Of a DNA stretch of 64,000 nucleotides, positions 26,487-34,570 are shown one piece after another. The position numbers and the translations under genes were made by a program. The stretch comes from Ruminococcus flavefaciens. Its GTDB lineage: Bacteria; Bacillota; Clostridia; Oscillospirales; Ruminococcaceae. Numbering within the stretch: the first letter of the stretch is position 1; each line of letters starts with the position of its first letter. The stretch covers positions 1 through 64,000 of the forward strand of contig NZ_FRCT01000011.1 in the NCBI RefSeq assembly GCF_900143025.1. Reading direction: 5' to 3'. The notes under the pieces were generated by a model, which searched no databases, had not been told where the DNA came from, and saw nothing but the letters and a program-made list of their open reading frames with translations.

Positions 26487-26948
26487 ATGAGCACAAAACT
26501 GGTAGCATATTTTTCGGCAAGCGGCAAGACTGCTGAAACTGCAAAAAAGCTTGCTGCTGCCGCAGGTGCGGACATATACGAGATACGTCCTGCCGTTCCA
26601 TACACCAAAGCCGACCTTAACTGGATGGATAAGCAGTCACGCAGCAGCATTGAAATGAGCGACCACAGTTCCCGTCCTGCCCTTGCAGATACCGATGCTG
26701 ATATCAGGGATCACGATACGATATATATTGGCTTCCCTGTGTGGTGGTACATTGCTCCGACTATAATCAACACCTTCCTTGAAAGCTATGATTTTTCGGG
26801 AAAGCGGATCATTCTTTTTGCCACATCAGGCGGCAGCGGCTTCGGCAAAACTGTTGAAAACCTGAAAGTCAGCGCACCGGATTCGCAGATAACCGAGGGA
26901 AAGGTAAATCCTTCGGCTAAGGATATAGAAGCTCTTGCAGAAATGTAA
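26487..26948 (+). CDS. Flavodoxin-like protein
   Basis: A 153-residue flavodoxin-fold protein with a phosphate-binding loop [14 protein letters not shown] at the N-terminus, [10 protein letters not shown] and ATSGGSGFG. It probably carries FMN and acts as an electron carrier or quinone reductase in the cytoplasm. AAGGAGG puts the start at 26487, although the frame is open for 20 codons more. Single gene. Confidence 0.88.
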   Translation: MSTKLVAYFSASGKTAETAKKLAAAAGADIYEIRPAVPYTKADLNWMDKQSRSSIEMSDHSSRPALADTDADIRDHDTIYIGFPVWWYIAPTIINTFLESYDFSGKRIILFATSGGSGFGKTVENLKVSAPDSQITEGKVNPSAKDIEALAEM

Positions 26949-26958
26949 GTCTCCCTTG

Positions 26959-26986
26959 CTGCTCATACATACTTGTGTATGGGCAG
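26959..26986 (+). terminator. Terminator of the flavodoxin gene
   Basis: CTGCTCATACA and TGTGTATGGGCAG imperfect arms followed by TATTTTTG. Confidence 0.7.
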
Positions 26987-27054
26987 TATTTTTGTATATT
27001 TCCAGCCAAACTTTGCAGCACAATATGATTTGTCATTAATTAACAAAATTTGTG

Positions 27055-27083
27055 TTGACTTATGAATAAAAATGCGATATAAT
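27055..27083 (+). promoter_or_regulatory. Promoter of the LRR gene
   Basis: TTGACT at 27055-27060 and TATAAT at 27078-27083, spacer 17. Confidence 0.85.
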
Positions 27084-27145
27084 GATATAAAGTTAAAAGT
27101 ATGTAACGATGCAGATAATAAATGAGTGAAAGAAGGCGGATCATA

Positions 27146-28294
27146 ATGTATGTACAGGGCAAATGCTATAAATGCGGCGGATTTCTGGCTGTTGACGAAA
27201 CACAGGACGCTTCTGTCTGCCCGTTCTGCGGCAAGGCTTTTATCGTAGAAAAGGCTATAAGAAGCTTCAACGATAATGCCGCCAATGATATTGATATGAC
27301 AAAGGCTCCATACACTTATGACAGTGACTTCGTGGTGGAAAGAAGTGTTCTCGTCCGCTACAACGGCTATACCAAAAAGGAAGTAAGAATTCCCGACGGT
27401 ATATCTGTTATCGGTGAAGCAGCTTTTCAGGGCATGAACAATATAGAAACAGTCTTTATCCCAAAGGGCGTTGAGGTAATAAGCGGCGGAGCTTTTTCGG
27501 GCTGTAAAAATCTTCACACCATCCATATTTCTGAGGGCGTCGAAACTATAGATATAGATGCATTCAACGGCTGTATAAGCCTTAAAGACATAAAATTCCC
27601 AGACAGCATACTCAATATGGAAGCAAGTGCCTTTACAGGCTGTACAAGTCTTGAATCAATCAATATCCCAAAGAATATCGAGCTTCTCCCGTGGAGGATA
27701 TTCGAGGGCTGTACAAGTCTGAAGTTCATAAGTATACCGAAAAAAGTGAAAACAATTGAGGACTTCGCTTTTGCAGAGTGTACCAGCCTTGAAAGCGTAA
27801 ACTTTGAATGTATGCATTCGGACGGCGATACCGCAACAGGCATCAAAAGAATAGGAATGAACGCATTCAAGAACTGCACTGCACTCAGCGGCATAAATCT
27901 CCCCGATACTCTTGAATATATCGGAAATCAGGCATTCAGAGGCTGCTCAAAGATGAAAAAAATATCAATTCCCCAAAGTGTCAAGGCAATTTATCCTTTT
28001 GCTTTTGCAGACTGCTCAAGTCTTGAGCAGGTCACCTTTGCAGGCGATACAGAGCTTTACAAGGGCAGCAACCCTTATAAATACGGTAAAAATCCGGCAA
28101 CCTTCTTTAATTGTCCTAAACTCCTGAATGTTTCATACAGCAAGATACAGAAGCATTACTGGGCATTTCCCGCATACTGCAAATCTCAGGAGCCGATAAA
28201 TATGGAAAACGGCAGATGCAGATACTGCGGCGGAGAATTCAAGGGCATTATCGAAAAGGTATGCTCTGTATGCAAAGCTCATAAGGATTATTGA
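27146..28294 (+). CDS. BspA-type leucine-rich repeat protein with terminal zinc ribbons
   Basis: A 382-residue protein with no signal peptide. It begins with a zinc ribbon (CYKCGG and CPFCGKAF), continues with about nine LRR_5 (BspA-like) repeats of about 23 residues (AFxGCxxLxxIxIPxxVxxI), and ends with a second zinc ribbon (CRYCGGEF and CSVC). BspA repeats usually lie on secreted proteins; a cytoplasmic form bracketed by zinc ribbons suggests a scaffold or protein-binding role, which is inference. The ATG at 27146 has AAGGCGG in front, the ATG at 27122 does not. It is the last gene before the right end of element 1. Confidence 0.82.
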   Translation: MYVQGKCYKCGGFLAVDETQDASVCPFCGKAFIVEKAIRSFNDNAANDIDMTKAPYTYDSDFVVERSVLVRYNGYTKKEVRIPDGISVIGEAAFQGMNNIETVFIPKGVEVISGGAFSGCKNLHTIHISEGVETIDIDAFNGCISLKDIKFPDSILNMEASAFTGCTSLESINIPKNIELLPWRIFEGCTSLKFISIPKKVKTIEDFAFAECTSLESVNFECMHSDGDTATGIKRIGMNAFKNCTALSGINLPDTLEYIGNQAFRGCSKMKKISIPQSVKAIYPFAFADCSSLEQVTFAGDTELYKGSNPYKYGKNPATFFNCPKLLNVSYSKIQKHYWAFPAYCKSQEPINMENGRCRYCGGEFKGIIEKVCSVCKAHKDY

Positions 28295-28315
28295 GCGTTT
28301 TTAAAGAATAATATC

Positions 28316-28359
28316 CCCCTGATCGGTATTAGGAACTATTCCCGCCAGACGATCAGGGG
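28316..28359 (+). terminator. Terminator of the LRR gene at the end of element 1
   Basis: CCCCTGATCG and CGATCAGGGG arms followed by AATTTTTA. It stops plus-strand transcription 31 bases before the attachment core. Confidence 0.85.
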
Positions 28360-28893
28360 AATTTTTATGCGGCACTTTGAACGATACGGTTCACCAAACC
28401 GCTGGTAATGCACTATCTCACGCTCACGCAAAAAACGGATAGGATCACGGACATCGGGGTCATCTGCAAGACGAAGTATATTATCGTATGTGGTGCGGGC
28501 TTTCTGCTCGGCTGCCATATCCTCCTGAATGTCGGTGATGATATCTCCCTTGGACTGGAAATATGCTGCTGTAAAAGGCGCTCCCGATGCTGCAACAGGA
28601 TATATGCCTGTTGTATGATCTACGAAATAAGTGTCAAAACCGCTCGCCTTTATCTCCTCAATGGAAAGATCCTTTGTAAGCTGATAAAGAATAGCCGAGA
28701 TCATCTCAAAGTGCGCAAGTTCTTCGGTGCCTATATCAGTCAGAAGACCCTTGACCTCACCGTAAGGCATTGCATATCTCTGATTGAGATATCTGAGAGA
28801 AGCAGACAATTCTCCGTCAGGTCCGCCGAGCTGTGAAATAATTATCTTAGCAAGCTTAGCGTTAGGAGTTTTTATATTTACAGGGTATTGAAG
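28336..28893 (-). CDS. cotJC: Middle fragment of interrupted cotJC (CotJC, manganese-catalase fold)
   Basis: The frame from 28893 down to 28390 (168 codons) encodes the bulk of CotJC: LQYPVNIKTPNAKLAK, GGPDGELSASLRYL, the EELAHFE metal motif and EIVHYQRFGE. The Glu and His ligands of the di-manganese site are present. Upstream of 28893 the frame runs into a stop in element 2, so it has no proper start; a TTG at 28807-28809 lacks a well-spaced ribosome site. After GGTGAA (28390-28395) the frame reads 17 foreign codons of element 1 to a stop at 28336. Joined to 34595-34615 and 2717-2806 it makes a complete 204-residue protein. Confidence 0.92.
   Translation of the reverse strand, partial: LQYPVNIKTPNAKLAKIIISQLGGPDGELSASLRYLNQRYAMPYGEVKGLLTDIGTEELAHFEMISAILYQLTKDLSIEEIKASGFDTYFVDHTTGIYPVAASGAPFTAAYFQSKGDIITDIQEDMAAEQKARTTYDNILRLADDPDVRDPIRFLREREIVHYQRFGEPYRSKCRIKIPLIVWRE
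28390..28398. other. Right attachment site core of element 1
   Basis: TTCACCAAA, partner of TTCACCGAA at 2807-2815. The element side (lower coordinates) reads TTGAACGATACGG. The host sides of the two junctions join as GCGG...CCGC, symmetric about the same centre, as expected of an attB. Confidence 0.85.
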
Positions 28894-28896
28894 TTT
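28893..28896. other. Left attachment site core of element 2
   Basis: GTTT, shared with 34594-34597. It lies 28 bases from the stop of recombinase 2. The element side carries TGTTGTACA at 28910-28918, the inverted partner of TGTACAACA at 34574-34582. Confidence 0.75.
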
Positions 28897-28924
28897 ATTA
28901 CGGCATCATTGTTGTACACAGAGA

Positions 28925-30388
28925 TTATAAAAATTCCGCACTCAGCAAAAGGTCTGAGGACGGGTTGCTTCTGCTCGCTCTCTCAGTCTTATAGTAATAT
29001 ATCCTCCTTAATGCTGTATGGAGCAGTCTGTTTTTTTCTTCAGGAGCTGAATCAGAAAAGCTGTCTATGACATTTTGCAGTCGTCTTACAGCCTCGTCAG
29101 GCGGGAGCTGCGACGGCTTCTTCTCGATTTCCGTTTCCCTGACAGCAGCTTCAAGCGACCTTATCTTGTCATTCACTTTCTTTGAGCGTTCAAGAAATGT
29201 GTCAGTATCGTATATTTCCTTTTCCAGCAGGTCGTACAGTTTTGAAAGCTGACGTTTTGCCTTTTCAAGCTCTGCCATAAGCGGAACTTTCTTGTCGGGC
29301 TTGCTTCTTTTCTCGTCAGCTCCGCTGTATCTGAGCTTTTCAAGCCCCGTGATACGATAGCGTAAAGCAGCTATTACAGCCTCGTCTACCGCTTCAACAG
29401 TGGAGCTTACCACCTTTCCTCTGCATTCCCTGCAAGCGCACAGCATATGCTCGTGACCGCTGCCTGCAATGAAACGACGTTTCATCTGATGTCCGCAGTT
29501 CTGACAGTACAGAATATTGTGGTAATAATTCATAAGCTTGTCATTCGGGCGGAGCTGAGCAGCCGGATCTGTGCGTTTTTTCTGTTGAACGGCGAGGAAG
29601 ACCTCCTCTGTGATTATAGGCTCATGCCTTCCCTTGTAGAGCGCGTCGCCGTCGGACTTCGTTTTCCAGCTCAACATTCCGCAGTATAAAGGATTTGAGA
29701 GTATCTTCTTTATGCTTGAAGGCTCCCATGACGTGCTTTTCTGCGGACTGATACCGATACGGTCAAGCTCGTTTGCTATGTACTTCGCTCCGTGCCCTTC
29801 CAGATACAGGCTGTACATAAGCCTTATCATCTCAGCTTCCTCGGGAACTATTTCAAGAGTATGCACTTTCGGCTCAGGGTTGACCTTACGGTAACCGTAT
29901 GGAGCTGCCGAGCTTATGTAGTTCCCCTCTTTCACCGAAGCAAGTCTGCCACCCTGCATACGCCGCTTTATAGTCTTGTACTCACGGCGGCTCATAAACA
30001 GTGAGAACTCGAAATATTCCTCGTCAAATTCATTGTCAGGGTCGTATGTCTTTGCGGGAGTTACTATCTTTGTCGAGGACTCGCGGAAAGCCTGTGCGAC
30101 TATCCCCTGATCTATCGTATCACCGCGGGCAAGGCGCTCTATCTCTGCAACAAGAACTCCTGCATATCTGCACTCGGAAACATCTGCCAGCAGAGACTGC
30201 ATCTGCGGACGGGCAGCTATACTGTCTCCGCTTACTATCTCCTTGTATATCTTTACAACGTTGAGATCCTGCTTTTTTGCAAGCTCCATGAGCATATTGC
30301 TATGACGAGAGAGAGTTTCTCCCTCGCCCCGTGCCTCAGCTTCAACGTCAGCCCTTGACTTTCTCAGGTATACACAGTATCCCTTCAT
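28925..30388 (-). CDS. Large serine recombinase of element 2
   Basis: A 487-residue recombinase. The resolvase domain has the likely nucleophile Ser11 in YLRKSRAD and the ERLARGD stretch at about 84-90. The recombinase domain covers about 160-290. The zinc ribbon uses Cys295, Cys298 and cysteines at 317-322. A coiled coil lies near 365-420. It is only distantly like recombinase 1 and belongs to the YLRKSR group, in the broad class of SpoIVCA. AAAGGAGTG precedes the ATG. Its end abuts the cotJC middle fragment, so it is the likely enzyme of element 2 integration. Confidence 0.92.
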   Translation of the reverse strand: MKGYCVYLRKSRADVEAEARGEGETLSRHSNMLMELAKKQDLNVVKIYKEIVSGDSIAARPQMQSLLADVSECRYAGVLVAEIERLARGDTIDQGIVAQAFRESSTKIVTPAKTYDPDNEFDEEYFEFSLFMSRREYKTIKRRMQGGRLASVKEGNYISSAAPYGYRKVNPEPKVHTLEIVPEEAEMIRLMYSLYLEGHGAKYIANELDRIGISPQKSTSWEPSSIKKILSNPLYCGMLSWKTKSDGDALYKGRHEPIITEEVFLAVQQKKRTDPAAQLRPNDKLMNYYHNILYCQNCGHQMKRRFIAGSGHEHMLCACRECRGKVVSSTVEAVDEAVIAALRYRITGLEKLRYSGADEKRSKPDKKVPLMAELEKAKRQLSKLYDLLEKEIYDTDTFLERSKKVNDKIRSLEAAVRETEIEKKPSQLPPDEAVRRLQNVIDSFSDSAPEEKNRLLHTALRRIYYYKTERASRSNPSSDLLLSAEFL

Positions 30389-30467
30389 ATTCCCACTCCT
30401 TTCATTTCAGTATATTGCCGATTATCAAAGTATAGCACAGCATATCTGCAAAAAGAAACGACACGGA

Positions 30468-30745
30468 TAACCTCGATACCCATATAGCAGTTTTGTAGTA
30501 TTTATTGAGAGAACCCCTTTTGAAAAAGGGGCTTCTCTCAAACTCTCTCCCTAAAACTTTCAGTTTTATTTTTTCTCAGATAGGGCACACCCTGCATTAC
30601 TTGCGGGGCTTTTTTATTTTCGGTGTGCCCTATCTGAGAAAAAATCAGCTAAAAAAGTCTTTGGAAAGGGGTTCGGGGGAAAGCCTTTCTTCAGAAAGGT
30701 TTCCCCCGATAAATAGTATAAACTGCTATATAAGTACCACGGTTA
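30468..30745 (-). repeat. Dispersed three-hairpin repeat (copy B)
   Basis: A full 278-bp copy, in reverse orientation to copies A and C. The ends (TAACC...GGTTA) carry imperfect inverted repeats of about 40 bases around TATATAGCAGTTT. Inside are three hairpins: a TTGAGAGAA-GCCCC stem, a central stem of about 23 bp (TTTTTCTCAGATAGGGCACACC) and a GGGGGAAA-CCTTTCT stem. The flanks CACGGA (30462-30467) and TCCGTG (30748-30753) pair with each other, so the repeat sits in the loop of what looks like the terminator of the dockerin gene (minus strand, then TCGTTTCTTTTT). No coding capacity. Small frames in it are artefacts. Confidence 0.85.
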
Positions 30746-30781
30746 TTTCCGTGCCGTTATTGTTTTTTAATTCGGAGCTTA

Positions 30782-33412
30782 TCATTCAATGCTGCATAAC
30801 CCGAGCAGATATTTCTGTATTGTGAGAGCGTCCATATTAGTAACACCGTCACCATCAACGTCTGCACGATAACAGCCTTCCTCGGTGATATGATTATCAT
30901 CACTGCCGTTCACACCGTATCTTGAAGGATTTGCCAGCGACTGCATTATCAGTACGGCATCGGAAAGATCGACTGTTCCGTCACCGTTTGCATCGCCGTT
31001 TCCTTTGAGATCAAATGAGGATATCTGACTATAGCTGCTATAGTACTTTACTGTTTCGATAGAACCTGAAATATTCAGTATATCTTCATCCTTAAAAACG
31101 TAACCTGAATAACCTCTGTTGTGTCTGCGGTTGAAATGCTCCATATTATCGTTAAAGATCACATAATACTGTAATTCAGGATGTTCAGCATAGAAAAGGT
31201 CAAGAGCCTTATTCATCTTATCCTCGTTATCATACTGAGTTTCAAGGTCGTGAAGAATATACATCATCATACACTGTACTTCGAGCTCATCTGCGCTTAT
31301 GCCGTTATTGTTGAAGTCAAAATTTGTATCGAAATTATCACGTACTTCCTGTGAAACACCGATATTAACTTTGAGTTCGGGATATCTCTTTATCATTGTG
31401 CCGATATAACTGATATCATATGGAGTAAAGTATTCCGTATCAAGGTTGAATAGTATGTTATAATCAGCTACAGTTATTTTTCCGTCAAGATCAATGTCAG
31501 GCTTCGGAAGGACACCTGTTTTGACATTCTTATAGTATTTTGGGAATGCTGCATCTATTTCAGACGCTGTGAAATTGTATCGCGCAGGTGTCTCATATAG
31601 TTCAGGGCTGTTCAGAGATGAATTCGGACCGTATTTTATTGAGAACTGTTCATAATAGCTCAGATTAGCGAAAACGTAATCCGTATAACTATTGGGATTT
31701 GGAACGTAATATCCCAGATCTTCATAATATAAAGGATCAAAATACTTATCGTCTACCTCATTGTATGTAAGGTAATACTTTGTTATATACTGACCGATAA
31801 ACTCAAAACGGGTATTATAGAAATAATGCGCTGCTACTTTGCAGAGATCAAGGACCTTATAATACTCTTCTTTAGTTATAGGATCATAATTATCAAAGGT
31901 GGGGTAATTGAAAGGATATTCAGACTGAGATACGTACAAAGAATCAAAATCATCAATGTCAAAAATCATATATGACGCATAAGCGATCTTAACAACGTCA
32001 TCAAAATCAAAGACACCGTCAGAGTTGATATCTGCATCAACATATCCGCCCTCCATAATATCCTTGACCATTTTGTAATCACGTCCTATACCGTGGATCC
32101 AATATCGCATTTCATCTATGAACTCATATATAGGTGACACATATACATTGGAAGAATCATATACATAATAACGACAATAACTAATATCATTGCCATTTTC
32201 ATCGAATTTCTCTACATATTCATGTTTATATTTCAATTCATCAGGAAAATAATCGTACGTGACAGGCTTATTTTCGCCATTTGATAGTTTATAATCGTCT
32301 GCGCATACAGTTCTGAAGCTTCCGTCATCATTCTGTACATAATACTTATTCTTTTTAAATGATACGATATCCCATACATCAATATCTTGCTTTTGTATAT
32401 CAAGCGGAATAGTATCATGATAATCATCGGGACAATTTTCAATAAAGTAATTAGGATTGTAATAATCCGTACTTACAGGATAATAAGCAAACAAGTATCG
32501 TACAAAATCATACCATACAAATGAGTAATAATAGTTGTCCGTCGTTTTTTCGTTTGTTTCGGGATCATATGATTCTTTTTCGACACACAGATCCTTTCCT
32601 TTGAAAGCATTGTATTTTTCCTTTATATAATCAGGGATATATTTTTTGAAATTCCCTGAATTCTCTGCACGATAAAATGCATATGCATCAAAGATATCAA
32701 TATTGCCGTCGCAGTTGATATCCAAGTCAAGATCATATTTATCAACGAGCTCTTTTAAATACACCAGCTCTTCTTCATCATAAGTCGAACGGGCTGTAGG
32801 TTCATAGGTCTGAGCATTTGCAACTGTGGTCGGATTACTTGCAACCAGAAGTGCAGCTATTGCTGCGGCATACTTTCTCATAATTTTACTCCCTTCAAAT
32901 TCATAGTCATAGTTCTCAGCAATTGAACTATCATTTTTTTCAACCTTTGTTGTTTCTGTGCTGATAGTTACGGTCTGTTCTGCAACAGCAGACACGACCT
33001 GCGTATGGGGTTGGCTGTTTGTTTGTAACACACTTGTTTTTGAATAAGAAACAGGGAGCTGAGTTGAAGCAGCTGTGCATTGAGAAGCCATATGCGTTGT
33101 CTTCACAGAAGATGTCCGGATCGTATTCGCAGAAGGGGGCTGTGTTGTCTTCCCGGATATTGCATACGGCGCAGTTGTGACCTCTACAGTGCTTTGCTCA
33201 ATAATAGCATCGTTTTCTGAAAAAACAGGCTTTCTTACGGAACCGGCTGTGTGGAATATTCCCAAAGCTCCTACAACTATAAAAATAGCTGCGGCAGAGG
33301 CTGCTATGCCATAGCAGTGGTGTATTATCGGCTTTTTTTGGCAGTCTGCCTCTTCGATGAGATCATCGTCGATATTATTAATGCCTTTGTATAATTTCAG
33401 ATCACTCATCAA
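30782..33412 (-). CDS. Membrane protein fused to secreted EF-hand/dockerin protein
   Basis: An 876-residue frame that looks like two genes in one. Residues 1-45 are cytoplasmic and charged, 40-58 form a membrane segment, and 60-170 are Thr/Ser/Val-rich. This is the layout of a membrane anti-sigma factor, and the gene overlaps the ECF sigma gene by 11 bases. Residue 177 is a Met (32881) behind AAGGGAG with seven-base spacing, and starts a clear signal peptide (MRKYAAAIAALLVASN). The rest has EF-hand-like loops (DINCDGNIDIFD, DINSDGVFDFDD, DIDLDGKITVAD, DFNNNGISADE) and ends in a type I dockerin. Either a fusion or a sensor anchored through its dockerin; both products may be made. Confidence 0.75.
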   Translation of the reverse strand: MMSDLKLYKGINNIDDDLIEEADCQKKPIIHHCYGIAASAAAIFIVVGALGIFHTAGSVRKPVFSENDAIIEQSTVEVTTAPYAISGKTTQPPSANTIRTSSVKTTHMASQCTAASTQLPVSYSKTSVLQTNSQPHTQVVSAVAEQTVTISTETTKVEKNDSSIAENYDYEFEGSKIMRKYAAAIAALLVASNPTTVANAQTYEPTARSTYDEEELVYLKELVDKYDLDLDINCDGNIDIFDAYAFYRAENSGNFKKYIPDYIKEKYNAFKGKDLCVEKESYDPETNEKTTDNYYYSFVWYDFVRYLFAYYPVSTDYYNPNYFIENCPDDYHDTIPLDIQKQDIDVWDIVSFKKNKYYVQNDDGSFRTVCADDYKLSNGENKPVTYDYFPDELKYKHEYVEKFDENGNDISYCRYYVYDSSNVYVSPIYEFIDEMRYWIHGIGRDYKMVKDIMEGGYVDADINSDGVFDFDDVVKIAYASYMIFDIDDFDSLYVSQSEYPFNYPTFDNYDPITKEEYYKVLDLCKVAAHYFYNTRFEFIGQYITKYYLTYNEVDDKYFDPLYYEDLGYYVPNPNSYTDYVFANLSYYEQFSIKYGPNSSLNSPELYETPARYNFTASEIDAAFPKYYKNVKTGVLPKPDIDLDGKITVADYNILFNLDTEYFTPYDISYIGTMIKRYPELKVNIGVSQEVRDNFDTNFDFNNNGISADELEVQCMMMYILHDLETQYDNEDKMNKALDLFYAEHPELQYYVIFNDNMEHFNRRHNRGYSGYVFKDEDILNISGSIETVKYYSSYSQISSFDLKGNGDANGDGTVDLSDAVLIMQSLANPSRYGVNGSDDNHITEEGCYRADVDGDGVTNMDALTIQKYLLGLCSIE

Positions 33413-33962
33413 TAAAACCTTCTTTCTGCAAAAATGCCTTTAATTTTTTCCTGACTCTGAAAAGATATGTAGCCACAGTTTTTGAATTCATATCATAAAA
33501 CGCTGCTATATCCTCCACAGTTTCGGAATACCAGTAACGCCTCACGAATACTTTTCTGTATTTTTCAGGCTGAGCCCTGAGAAAATCACTTATTGCCCTG
33601 CCGAGCTGTTCATCTGATATTGATTGTTCAATGCTTTTGCCATCGGGTATACATTCCGAAAGCTCATCAAGAGATACAGAAAAATTCTGATTTCTTTTTG
33701 CAGCTGTATTATATTTCTTGCGGTTCAAAGCGCAGTTTTTCACAAGCTTGCAAAGATATGTTTTCAGATTATCAGGCTTATTGGGCGGGATAGAGCTCCA
33801 TACATCCATGTAGGCAGAATTCACGCATTCTTCCTGATCTTCTTTCAGAGAAAGAATATTTCCTGCAATATAGAAGCACAGATTTTCATAACTGCGTTTC
33901 AGTTCTTCAACAGCTTTTTCGTTTCTTTCAAACAGTAATTTGATAATTGATGCATCATTCAA
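33402..33962 (-). CDS. ECF-type RNA polymerase sigma factor
   Basis: A 186-residue sigma-70 family protein of ECF size. Region 2 covers about 10-80 (LSLKEDQEECVNSAYMDVW) and region 4 about 125-180 (VEDIAAFYDMNSKTVATYLFRVRKKL). The ATG at 33995 lacks a ribosome site, while AAAGGAGG sits eight bases from the TTG at 33962, so I use the TTG. It is followed with an 11-base overlap by the membrane/dockerin gene, a typical sigma/anti-sigma order. It could drive its own operon or other element genes. In cellulolytic clostridia, SigI/RsgI pairs sense polysaccharide in this manner, but this sigma factor is of ECF type. Confidence 0.88.
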   Translation of the reverse strand: MNDASIIKLLFERNEKAVEELKRSYENLCFYIAGNILSLKEDQEECVNSAYMDVWSSIPPNKPDNLKTYLCKLVKNCALNRKKYNTAAKRNQNFSVSLDELSECIPDGKSIEQSISDEQLGRAISDFLRAQPEKYRKVFVRRYWYSETVEDIAAFYDMNSKTVATYLFRVRKKLKAFLQKEGFIDE

Positions 33963-34236
33963 AAGGTCAGCCTCCTTTCCTGAGGTCCTCTGCATATTAA
34001 GACAACATTCAAAACATTATATTTCACTTTTTTTCAAAAAAATCACATATGCAATAAAATGAAGTACCGCCTGTAACCGGCGGTATAAGAATAAGGACCT
34101 TTTTATAATAAAACAGCCTGCCAACAGCGGCTCACTTCATTAAAACATCATCTAAGGATATTTTACATTAATAATCATAAACAGTCAAGCGGTACGAGCC
34201 TTACCGCATATAATTGACCGAAAGGAGCAAAATATC
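33963..34236. promoter_or_regulatory. Divergent control region of element 2
   Basis: 274 bases between the sigma gene and the 85-residue gene. A hairpin TACCGCC-TGTAACC-GGCGGTA lies at 34065-34085. A TATAAT at 34209-34214 is a likely -10 for the plus-strand gene with no good -35. The sigma promoter is not identifiable by consensus and may be sigma-specific. Confidence 0.4.
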
Positions 34237-34494
34237 ATGGCAAAAAATAAAAAAGAACTCCTGTCTCTGTGGGAGCGTTCCGAATACGAAATAATAAGCG
34301 AAACAGAAACTGAAACCGAGGTTATCGCTGTACTACGCACAAAATACAGCGGCACTCGGGTCATATGTCATATCCCTAAACACAGCGGAGAGGAAGAAGA
34401 AAAGCTCGCAGCTGACATTGCCTATGCACTGATGCAGATATCATTCACAGGTCAGGATATAAGTCACATGAAAAGAATGGAGATACTGCCGTAA
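34237..34494 (+). CDS. Small protein at the far end of element 2
   Basis: An 85-residue acidic cytoplasmic protein with no family I recognise: MAKNKKELLSLWERSEYE, a beta-rich middle (AVLRTKYSGTRVICHIPKHS), then a helix (KLAADIAYALMQISFTGQ). GAAAGGAG gives a good ribosome site. It is divergent from the sigma/dockerin operon and lies 100 bases from the right attachment core. As the only other small gene in the element it is a candidate directionality factor or regulator, which is inference from position. Confidence 0.6.
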   Translation: MAKNKKELLSLWERSEYEIISETETETEVIAVLRTKYSGTRVICHIPKHSGEEEEKLAADIAYALMQISFTGQDISHMKRMEILP

Positions 34495-34513
34495 CGCTCC
34501 ATTACATATCAAG

Positions 34514-34535
34514 CCAGCCCCGTGAACTGCCTCGG
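34514..34535 (+). terminator. Terminator of the 85-residue gene
   Basis: AGCCCCG and CGGGGCT arms followed by GTTTTGG. Confidence 0.7.
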
Positions 34536-34570
34536 GGCTGTTTTGGCACTATTTCCATATAGCTGCCTCT

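Larger units (their letters stand above)
2807..28395. mobile_element. Element 1: 25.6-kb serine-recombinase island within cotJC
   Basis: The insert is bounded by TTCACC cores at 2807-2812 and 28390-28395, so the unit is 25,583 bp. It separates the middle and last parts of cotJC in the same strand and frame. The recombinase at 2830-4323 sits at the left end with its stop 18 bases from the core, typical of integrase-attP layout. Joining the two ends gives a 30-bp palindrome: TTGAACGATACGG, TTCA, CCGAATCGTTCAA (12 of 13 arm bases pair). I see no phage, conjugation or replication genes; the cargo is metabolic and regulatory. Whether it still excises is inference. Confidence 0.85.

Noticed and set aside
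28336-28809. A stand-alone 157-residue manganese catalase starting at TTG
   Set aside because: CotJC homology extends 28 codons upstream to 28893, the TTG has no well-spaced ribosome site, and the last 17 codons are element sequence.
30505-30825. 106-codon plus-strand frame
   Set aside because: It is a translation of the hairpin repeat; the same peptide appears in reverse at copy C (60723-61001).
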